Positions 54,165 through 64,000 of a stretch of 64,000 nucleotides of DNA are shown here, one piece after another (position 1 is the stretch's first letter; every line of letters starts with the position of its first letter). A program made the position numbers and the translations under genes. This DNA is from Primula veris (lineage: Eukaryota; Streptophyta; Magnoliopsida; Ericales; Primulaceae): assembly GCA_963682055.1 (NCBI GenBank), contig OY821741.1, positions 23,754,711 through 23,818,710 of the forward strand, written 5' to 3'. A model generated the notes under the pieces. That model did no database searches and was not told the origin of the DNA. It worked only from the letters and a program-made list of their open reading frames with translations.

Positions 54165-57100
54165 AAGTGAGCATGTTCAAGATTGATGTCGAAAATCTCA
54201 TTAAGTAGGATTAAAGGCCATCACAGCCCAAATACTTAATAAGATTCCTACATTGTTCAAAGGGATGAGAAATGAAGTGAGCAAGTTCAAATGCCGAAAG
54301 TCTCATTAAAAATGATTAAAGGCCATCACAGCCCAAACCCTTAATAAGACACTGACATTGAGCAGTTGAATGAACGAGAAAGTAACTGAGTATGTTCAAG
54401 ATCGATGACGAAAATCACATTAAGTAGGATTAAAGGCCACCACAGCCCAAATACTTAATAAGATTCCTACATTGTTCAAAGGGAGGAGAAATGAAGTGAG
54501 CAAGTTTAAATGCCGAAAGTCTCATTAAATATGATTAAAGGCCATCACAGCCCAAACCCTTAATAAAACTCTGACATTGAGCAGTTGAATGAACGAGAAA
54601 GCAAGTGAGCATGTTCAAGATTGATGTCGAAAATCTCATTAAGTAGGATTAAAGGCTATCACAGCCCAAATACTTAATAAGATTCCTACATTGTTCAAAG
54701 GGATGAGAAATGAAGTGAGCAAGTTCAAATGCCGAAAGTCTCAATAAATAGGATTAAAGGCCATCACAGCCCAAACCCTTAATAAGACTCTGACATTGAG
54801 CAGTTGAATGAACGAGAAAGCAAGTGAGTATGGTCAAGATTGATGTCGAAAATCTCATTAAGTAGGATTAAAGGCCATCACAGCCAAAATACTTAATAAG
54901 ATTCCTACATTGTTCAAAGGGATGAGAAATGAAGTGAGCAAGTTCAAATGCCGAAAGTCTCAATAAATAGGATTAAAGGCCATCACAGCCCAAACCCTTA
55001 ATAAGACTCTGACATTGAGCAGTTGAATGAACGAGAAAGCAAGTGAGCATGTTCAAGATTGATGTCGAAAATCTCATTAAGTAGGATTAAAGGCCATCAC
55101 AGCCCAAATACTTAATAAGATTCCTACATTGTTCAAAGGGATGAGAAATGAAGTGAGCAAGTTCAAATGCCGAAAGTCTCATTAAATAGGATTAAAGGCC
55201 ATCACAGCCCAAACCCTTAATAAGACTCTGACATTGAGCAGTTGAATGAACGAGAAAGCAAGTGAGCATGTTCAAGATCGATGACGAAAATCTCATTAAG
55301 TAGGATTAAAGGTCATCACAGCCCAAATACATAATAAGATTCCTACATTGTTCAAAGGGATGAGAAATGAAGTGAGCAAGTTCAAATGCCGAAAGTCTCA
55401 ATAAATAGGATTAAAGGCCATCACAGCCCAAACCCTTAATAAGACTCTGACATTGATCAGTTGAATAAACGAGAAAGCAAGTGAGCATGTTCAAGATTGA
55501 TGTCGAAAATCTCATTAAGTAGGATTAAAGGCCATCACAGCCCAAATACTTAATAAGATTCCTACATTGTTCAAAGGGATGAGAAATGAAGTGAGCAAGT
55601 TCAAATGCCGAAAGTCTCATTAAAAATGATTAAAGGCCATCACAGCCCAAACCCTTAATAAGACACTGACATTGAGCAGTTGAATGAACGAGAAAGTAAC
55701 TGAGTATGTTCAAGATCGATGACGAAAATCACATTAAGTAGGATTAAAGGCCACCACAGCCCAAATACTTAATAAGATTCCTACATTGTTCAAAGGGAGG
55801 AGAAATGAAGTGAGCAAGTTTAAATGCCGAAAGTCTCATTAAATATGATTAAAGGCCATCACAGCCCAAACCCTTAATAAAACTCTGACATTGAGCAGTT
55901 GAATGAACGAGAAAGCAAGTGAGCATGTTCAAGATTGATGTCGAAAATCTCATTAAGTAGGATTAAAGGCTATCACAGCCCAAATACTTAATAAGATTCC
56001 TACATTGTTCAAAGGGATGAGAAATGAAGTGAGCAAGTTCAAATGCCGAAAGTCTCAATAAATAGGATTAAAGGCCATCACAGCCCAAACCCTTAATAAG
56101 ACTCTGACATTGAGCAGTTGAATGAACGAGAAAGCAAGTGAGTATGGTCAAGATTGATGTCGAAAATCTCATTAAGTAGGATTAAAGGCCATCACAGCCA
56201 AAATACTTAATAAGATTCCTACATTGTTCAAAGGGATGAGAAATGAAGTGAGCAAGTTCAAATGCCGAAAGTCTCAATAAATAGGATTAAAGGCCATCAC
56301 AGCCCAAACCCTTAATAAGACTCTGACATTGAGCAGTTGAATGAACGAGAAAGCAAGTGAGCATGTTCAAGATTGATGTCGAAAATCTCATTAAGTAGGA
56401 TTAAAGGCCATCACAGCCCAAATACTTAATAAGATTCCTACATTGTTCAAAGGGATGAGAAATGAAGTGAGCAAGTTCAAATGCCGAAAGTCTCATTAAA
56501 TAGGATTAAAGGCCATCACAGCCCAAACCCTTAATAAGACTCTGACATTGAGCAGTTGAATGAACGAGAAAGCAAGTGAGCATGTTCAAGATCGATGACG
56601 AAAATCTCATTAAGTAGGATTAAAGGTCATCACAGCCCAAATACATAATAAGATTCCTACATTGTTCAAAGGGATGAGAAATGAAGTGAGCAAGTTCAAA
56701 TGCCGAAAGTCTCAATAAATAGGATTAAAGGCCATCACAGCCCAAACCCTTAATAAGACTCTGACATTGATCAGTTGAATAAACGAGAAAGCAAGTGAGC
56801 ATGTTCAAGATTGATGTCGAAAATCTCATTAAGTAGGATTAAAGGCCATCACAGCCCAAATACTTAATAAGATTCCTACATTGTTCAAAGGGATGAGAAA
56901 TGAAGTGAGCAAGTTCAAATGCCGAAAGTCTCATTAAAAATGATTAAAGGCCATCACAGCCCAAACCCTTAATAAGACACTGACATTGAGCAGTTGAATG
57001 AACGAGAAAGTAACTGAGTATGTTCAAGATCGATGACGAAAATCACATTAAGTAGGATTAAAGGCCACCACAGCCCAAATACTTAATAAGATTCCTACAT

Positions 57101-57190
57101 TGTTCAAAGGGAGGAGAAATGAAGTGAGCAAGTTTAAATGCCGAAAGTCTCATTAAATATGATTAAAGGCCATCACAGCCCAAACCCTTA
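54165..57190 (+). repeat. 1314-bp higher-order duplication (6 dimers)
   Basis: Markers AAAGTAACTGAG (54381, 55695, 57009), GAGTATGGTCAAG (54827, 56141) and ATACATAATAAG (55331, 56645) repeat at 1314 bp. The same set recurs at 3285 bp (58112 for GTATGGTC and 58616 for ATACATAA), giving a larger 15-dimer copy. Confidence 0.82.
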
Positions 57191-58755
57191 ATAAGACTCT
57201 GACATTGAGCAGTTGAATGAACGAGAAAGCAAGTGAGCATGTTCAAAATTGATGTCGAAAATCTCATTAAGTAGGATTAAAGGCCATCACAGCCCAAATA
57301 CTTAATAAGATTCCTACATTGTTCAAAGGGATGAGAAATGAAGTGAGCAAGTTCAAATGCCGAAAGTCTCAATAAATAGGATTAAAGGCCATCACAGCCC
57401 AAACCCTTAATAAGACTCTGACATTGAGCAGTTGAATAAACTAGAAAGCAAGTGAGCATGTTCAAGATTGATGTCGAAAATCTCATTAAGTAGGATTAAA
57501 GGCCATCACAGCCCAAATACTTAATAAGATTCCTACATTGTTCAAAGGGATGAGAAATGAAGTGAGCAAGTTCAAATGCCGAAAGTCTCATTAAAAATGA
57601 TTAAAGGCCATCACAGCCCAAACCCTTAATAAGACACTGACATTGAGCAGTTGAATGAACGAGAAAGTAACTGAGTATGTTCAAGATCGATGACGAAAAT
57701 CACATTAAGTAGGATTAAAGGCCACCACAGCCCAAATACTTAATAAGATTCCTACATTGTTCAAAGGGAGGAGAAATGAAGTGAGCAAGTTTAAATGCCG
57801 AAAGTCTCATTAAATATGATTAAAGGCCATCACAGCCCAAACCCTTAATAAAACTCTGACATTGAGCAGTTGAATGAACGAGAAAGCAAGTGAGCATGTT
57901 CAAGATTGATGTCGAAAATCTCATTAAGTAGGATTAAAGGCTATCACAGCCCAAATACTTAATAAGATTCCTACATTGTTCAAAGGGATGAGAAATGAAG
58001 TGAGCAAGTTCAAATGCCGAAAGTCTCAATAAATAGGATTAAAGGCCATCACAGCCCAAACCCTTAATAAGACTCTGACATTGAGCAGTTGAATGAACGA
58101 GAAAGCAAGTGAGTATGGTCAAGATTGATGTCGAAAATCTCATTAAGTAGGATTAAAGGCCATCACAGCCAAAATACTTAATAAGATTCCTACATTGTTC
58201 AAAGGGATGAGAAATGAAGTGAGCAAGTTCAAATGCCGAAAGTCTCAATAAATAGGATTAAAGGCCATCACAGCCCAAACCCTTAATAAGACTCTGACAT
58301 TGAGCAGTTGAATGAACGAGAAAGCAAGTGAGCATGTTCAAGATTGATGTCGAAAATCTCATTAAGTAGGATTAAAGGCCATCACAGCCCAAATACTTAA
58401 TAAGATTCCTACATTGTTCAAAGGGATGAGAAATGAAGTGAGCAAGTTCAAATGCCGAAAGTCTCATTAAATAGGATTAAAGGCCATCACAGCCCAAACC
58501 CTTAATAAGACTCTGACATTGAGCAGTTGAATGAACGAGAAAGCAAGTGAGCATGTTCAAGATCGATGACGAAAATCTCATTAAGTAGGATTAAAGGTCA
58601 TCACAGCCCAAATACATAATAAGATTCCTACATTGTTCAAAGGGATGAGAAATGAAGTGAGCAAGTTCAAATGCCGAAAGTCTCAATAAATAGGATTAAA
58701 GGCCATCACAGCCCAAACCCTTAATAAGACTCTGACATTGAGCAGTTGAATAAAC

Positions 58756-61680
58756 GAGAAAGCAAGTGAGCATGTTCAAGATTGATGTCGAAAATATCAT
58801 TAAGTAGGATTAAAGGCCATCACAGCCCAAATACTTAATAAGATTCCTACATTGTTCAAAGGGATGAGAAATGAAGTGAGCAAGTTCAAATGCCGAAAGT
58901 CTCAATAAATAGGATTAAAGGCCATCACAGCCCAAACCCTTAATAAGACTCTGACATTGAGCAGTTGAATAAACTAGAAAGCAAGTGAGCATGTTCAAGA
59001 TTGATGTCGAAAATCTCATTAAGTAGGATTAAAGGCCATCACAGCCCAAATACTTAATAAGATTCCTACATTGTTCAAAGGGATGAGAAATGAAGTGAGC
59101 AAGTTCAAATGCCGAAAGTCTCAATAAATAGGATTAAAGGCCATCACAGCCCAAACCCTTAATAAGACTCTGACATTGAGCAGTTGAATAAACGAGAAAG
59201 CAAGTGAGCATGTTCAAGATTGATGTCGAAAATCTCATTAAGTAGGATTAAAGGCCATCACAGCCCAAATACTTAATAAGATTCCTACATTGTTCAAAGG
59301 GATGAGAAATGAAGTGAGCAAGTTCAAATGCCGAAAGTCTCATTAAAAATGATTAAAGGCCATCACAGCCCAAACCCTTAATAAGACACTGACATTGAGC
59401 AGTTAAATGAACGAGAAAGTAACTGAGTATGTTCAAGATCGATGACGAAAATCACATTAAGTAGGATTAAAGGCCACCACAGCCCAAATACATAATAAGA
59501 TTCCTACATTGTTTAAAGGGATGAGAAATGAAGTGAGCAAGTTCAAATGCCGAAAGTCTCATTAAAAATGATTAAAGGCCATCACAGCCCAAACCCTTAA
59601 TAAGACACTGACATTGAGCAGTTGAATGAACGAGAAAGCAACTGAGTATGTTCAAGATCGATGACGAAAATCACATTAAGTAGGATTAAAGGCCACCACA
59701 GCCCAAATACTTAATAAGATTCCTACATTGTTCAAAGGGATGAGAAATGAAGTGAGCAAGTTTAAATGCCGAAAGTCTCATTAAATATGATTAAAGGCCA
59801 TCACAGCCCAAACCCTTAATAAGACTCTGACATTGAGCAGTTGAATGAACGAGAAAGCAAGTGAGCATGTTCAAGATTGATGTCGAAAATATCATTAAGT
59901 AGGATTAAAGGCCATCACAGCCCAAATACTTAATAAGATTCCTACATTGTTCAAAGGGATGAGAAATGAAGTGAGCAAGTTCAAATGCCGAAAGTCTCAA
60001 TAAATAGGATTAAAGGCCATCACAGCCCAAACCCTTAATAAGACTCTGACATTGAGCAGTTGAATAAACTAGAAAGCAAGTGAGCATGTTCAAGATTGAT
60101 GTCGAAAATCTCATTAAGTAGGATTAAAGGCCATCACAGCCCAAATACTTAATAAGATTCCTACATTGTTCAAAGGGATGAGAAATGAAGTGAGCAAGTT
60201 CAAATGCCGAAAGTCTCAATAAATAGGATTAAAGGCCATCACAGCCCAAACCCTTAATAAGACTCTGACATTGAGCAGTTGAATAAACGAGAAAGCAAGT
60301 GAGCATGTTCAAGATTGATGTCGAAAATCTCATTAAGTAGGATTAAAGGCCATCACAGCCCAAATACTTAATAAGATTCCTACATTGTTCAAAGGGATGA
60401 GAAATGAAGTGAGCAAGTTCAAATGCCGAAAGTCTCATTAAAAATGATTAAAGGCCATCACAGCCCAAACCCTTAATAAGACACTGACATTGAGCAGTTG
60501 AATGAACGAGAAAGTAACTGAGTATGTTCAAGATCGATGACGAAAATCACATTAAGTAGGATTAAAGGCCACCACAGCCCAAATACATAATAAGATTCCT
60601 ACATTGTTTAAAGGGATGAGAAATGAAGTGAGCAAGTTCAAATGCCGAAAGTCTCATTAAAAATGATTAAAGGCCATCACAGCCCAAACCCTTAATAAGA
60701 CACTGACATTGAGCAGTTGAATGAACGAGAAAGCAACTGAGTATGTTCAAGATCGATGACGAAAATCACATTAAGTAGGATTAAAGGCCACCACAGCCCA
60801 AATACTTAATAAGATTCCTACATTGTTCAAAGGGATGAGAAATGAAGTGAGCAAGTTTAAATGCCGAAAGTCTCATTAAATATGATTAAAGGCCATCACA
60901 GCCCAAACCCTTAATAAGACTCTGACATTGAGCAGTTGAATGAACGAGAAAGCAAGTGAGCATGTTCAAGATTGATGTCGAAAATATCATTAAGTAGGAT
61001 TAAAGGCCATCACAGCCCAAATACTTAATAAGATTCCTACATTGTTCAAAGGGATGAGAAATGAAGTGAGCAAGTTCAAATGCCGAAAGTCTCAATAAAT
61101 AGGATTAAAGGCCATCACAGCCCAAACCCTTAATAAGACTCTGACATTGAGCAGTTGAATAAACTAGAAAGCAAGTGAGCATGTTCAAGATTGATGTCGA
61201 AAATCTCATTAAGTAGGATTAAAGGCCATCACAGCCCAAATACTTAATAAGATTCCTACATTGTTCAAAGGGATGAGAAATGAAGTGAGCAAGTTCAAAT
61301 GCCGAAAGTCTCAATAAATAGGATTAAAGGCCATCACAGCCCAAACCCTTAATAAGACTCTGACATTGAGCAGTTGAATAAACGAGAAAGCAAGTGAGCA
61401 TGTTCAAGATTGATGTCGAAAATCTCATTAAGTAGGATTAAAGGCCATCACAGCCCAAATACTTAATAAGATTCCTACATTGTTCAAAGGGATGAGAAAT
61501 GAAGTGAGCAAGTTCAAATGCCGAAAGTCTCATTAAAAATGATTAAAGGCCATCACAGCCCAAACCCTTAATAAGACACTGACATTGAGCAGTTGAATGA
61601 ACGAGAAAGTAACTGAGTATGTTCAAGATCGATGACGAAAATCACATTAAGTAGGATTAAAGGCCACCACAGCCCAAATA
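58756..61680 (+). repeat. 1095-bp higher-order unit (5 dimers), about 2.7 tandem copies
   Basis: Markers AAAATATCATT (58796, 59891, 60986), AAACTAGAAAG (58974, 60069, 61164) and AAAGTAACTGAG (59418, 60513, 61608) repeat at exactly 1095 bp. The third copy diverges at about 61681, where ACTTAATAAG replaces ACATAATAAG. Confidence 0.85.
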
Positions 61681-64000
61681 CTTAATAAGATTCCTACATT
61701 GTTCAAAGGGAGGAGAAATGAAGTGAGCAAGTTTAAATGCCGAAAGTCTCATTAAATATGATTAAAGGCCATCACAGCCCAAACCCTTAATAAGACTCTG
61801 ACATTGAGCAGTTGAATGAACGAGAAAGCAAGTGAGCATGTTCAAGATTGATGTCGAAAATCTCATTAAGTAGGATTAAAGGCTATCACAGCCCAAATAC
61901 TTAATAAGATTCCTACATTGTTCAAAGGGATGAGAAATGAAGTGAGCAAGTTCAAATGCCGAAAGTCTCAATAAATAGGATTAAAGGCCATCACAGCCCA
62001 AACCCTTAATAAGACTCTGACATTGAGCAGTTGAATGAACGAGAAAGCAAGTGAGTATGGTCAAGATTGATGTCGAAAATCTCATTAAGTAGGATTAAAG
62101 GCCATCACAGCCAAAATACTTAATAAGATTCCTACATTGTTCAAAGGGATGAGAAATGAAGTGAGCAAGTTCAAATGCCGAAAGTCTCAATAAATAGGAT
62201 TAAAGGCCATCACAGCCCAAACCCTTAATAAGACTCTGACATTGAGCAGTTGAATGAACGAGAAAGCAAGTGAGCATGTTCAAGATTGATGTCGAAAATA
62301 TCATTAAGTAGGATTAAAGGCCATCACAGCCCAAATACTTAATAAGATTCCTACATTGTTCAAAGGGATGAGAAATGAAGTGAGCAAGTTCAAATGCCGA
62401 AAGTCTCATTAAATAGGATTAAAGGCCATCACAGCCCAAACCCTTAATAAGACTCTGACATTGAGCAGTTGAATGAACGAGAAAGCAAGTGAGCATGTTC
62501 AAGATCGATGACGAAAATCTCATTAAGTAGGATTAAAGGTCATCACAGCCCAAATACTTAATAAGATTCCTACATTGTTTAAAGGGATGAGAAATGAAGT
62601 GAGCAAGTTCAAATGCCGAAAGTCTCATTAAAAATGATTAAAGGCCATCACAGCCCAAACCCTTAATAAGACACTGACATTGAGCAGTTGAATGAACGAG
62701 AAAGCAACTGAGTATGTTCAAGATCGATGACGAAAATCACATTAAGTAGGATTAAAGGCCATCACAGCCCAAATACTTAATAAGATTCCTACATTGTTTA
62801 AAGGGATGAGAAATGAAGTGAGCAAGTTCAAATGCCGAAAGTCTCATTAAAAATGATTAAAGGCCATCACAGCCCAAACCCTTAATAAGACACTGACATT
62901 GAGCAGTTGAATGAACGAGAAACCAACTGAGTATGTTCAAGATCGATGACGAAAATCACATTAAGTAGGATTAAAGGCCACCACAGCCCAAATACTTAAT
63001 AAGATTCCTACATTGTTCAAAGGGATGAGAAATGAAGTGAGCAAGTTTAAATGTCGAAAGTCTCATTAAATATGATTAAAAGCCATCACAGCCCAAACCC
63101 TTAATAAGACACTGACATTGAGCAGTTGAATGAACGAGAAAGCAACTGAGCATGTTCAAGATCGATGACGAAAATCACATTAAGTAGGATTAAAGGCTAT
63201 CACAGCCCAAATACTTAATAAGATTCCTACATTGTTCAAAGGGATGAGAAATGAAGTGAGCAAGTTCAAATGCCGAAAGTCTCAATAAATAGGATTAAAG
63301 GCCATCACAGCCCAAACCCTTAATAAGACTCTGACATTGAGCAGTTGAATGAACGAGAAAGCAAGTGAGCATGTTCAAGATTGATGTCGAAAATATCATT
63401 AAGTAGGATTAAAGGCCATCACAGCCCAAATACTTAATAAGATTCCTACATTGTTCAAAGGGATGAGAAATGAAGTGAGCAAGTTCAAATGCCGAAAGTC
63501 TCATTAAATAGGATTAAAGGCCATCACAGCCCAAACCCTTAATAAGACTCTGACATTGAGCAGTTGAATGAACGAGAAAGCAAGTGAGCATGTTCAAGAT
63601 CGATGACGAAAATCTCATTAAGTAGGATTAAAGGTCATCACAGCCCAAATAGTTAATAAGATTCCTACATTGTTTAAAGGGATGAGAAATGAAGTGAGCA
63701 AGTTCAAATGCCGAAAGTCTCATTAAAAATGATTAAAGGCCATCACAGCCCAAACCCTTAATAAGACACTGACATTGAGCAGTTGAATGAACGAGAAAGC
63801 AACTGAGTATGTTCAAGATCGATGACGAAAATCACATTAAGTAGGATTAAAGGCCACCACAGCCCAAATACTTAATAAGATTCCTACATTGTTCAAAGGG
63901 ATGAGAAATGAAGTGAGCAAGTTTAAATGCCGAAAGTCTCATTAAATATGATTAAAGGCCATCACAGCCCAAACCCTTAATAAGACTCTGACATTGAGCA

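Larger units (their letters stand above)
15190..64000 (+). repeat. 219-bp dimeric satellite array (A 114 bp + B 105 bp), about 222 dimers, continues past window
   Basis: All units run head to tail in one orientation. Monomer A begins AAACCCTTAATAAGACTCTG and monomer B begins AAATACTTAATAAGATTCCT; both end TAGGATTAAAGGCCATCACA+GCCC. Over their last 40 bases A and B differ at two positions, while the middle differs more and contains 9 bp of indel. The dimer therefore arose by duplication of an ancestral unit of about 110 bp. Clean A starts include 15369, 63752 and 63971. Single-base variants (for example GATGTCG/GATGACG, TCTCATT/TCACATT, TCATTAAA/TCAATAAA, GAATGAACG/GAATAAACG) occur in linked sets and mark higher-order copies. 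No open reading frames of note occur. It could be a centromeric, pericentromeric, subtelomeric or knob satellite; position in the chromosome cannot be read from the window. Confidence 0.97.

Noticed and set aside
15190..64000. A CRISPR-like or spacer-bearing array
   Set aside because: There are no unique spacers between repeats. The whole 219-bp unit is repeated, the unit is far too long, and the DNA is plant nuclear.
15190..64000. Polyadenylation or promoter signals in the satellite (TTAATAAGA, TATA-like phrases)
   Set aside because: They are simply part of every AT-rich monomer and carry no positional information.
15190..64000. Telomeric repeats or rDNA spacer
   Set aside because: No TTTAGGG tracts and no rRNA sequence were seen; the 219-bp unit has no resemblance to ribosomal spacer features that I know.

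Overview
The window is nuclear DNA from a plant, most likely a eudicot. It is AT-rich and carries plant-type transposon remnants (hAT and Harbinger-like MITEs, a Ty1-copia LTR, tRNA-derived SINE-like heads). It has two intron-split gene fragments with plant organellar-type homology, and a very large satellite array. I cannot name the family or species from the sequence.

Layout. Positions 1 to about 10.1 kb are a transposon and simple-repeat landscape with no intact gene. It holds an LTR-like piece (1-600), a complete hAT-type MITE with 8-bp target duplication (1747-2480), and a strong hairpin with a third arm further on (2672-3418). Next come a minus-strand copia 3' LTR with its polypurine tract and decayed internal repeats (3423-about 4450), a 21-bp minisatellite (7640-8280), a second complete hAT-type MITE with a perfect 8-bp duplication and a SINE-like segment inside (8815-9663), and a long-TIR MITE flanked by TAA (9681-10054). 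From 10.5 to 14.6 kb, on the minus strand, lie two internal exons of an organellar-type glutamyl-tRNA synthetase followed by the last three exons of a TrmH/SpoU-family RNA 2'-O-methyltransferase. Both are truncated, and the methyltransferase has an in-frame TGA exactly at an exon end. The splice phases of the two fragments fit each other, so a chimeric transcript is conceivable.

From about 15.19 kb to the end of the window (at least 48.8 kb, running off the edge) there is one head-to-tail satellite array. The unit is a 219-bp dimer of two related monomers, A (114 bp) and B (105 bp). Length is held strictly: between the first clean A at 15369 and the last A start at 63971, the register is explained completely by five indels (-124, +1, +1, -114, +1). 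Linked single-base variants reveal nested higher-order structure: tandem or dispersed block copies with offsets of 1095, 1314, 1752, 2190, 3285, 5256, about 12360 and 23215 bp, all whole multiples of 219 once the indels are counted. The left edge is a decayed monomer, as expected for an array margin. The size and structure fit a centromeric, pericentromeric or knob-type satellite, but the sequence alone does not say which.

No intact protein-coding gene was found. Short open frames elsewhere are chance frames in repeats or introns.
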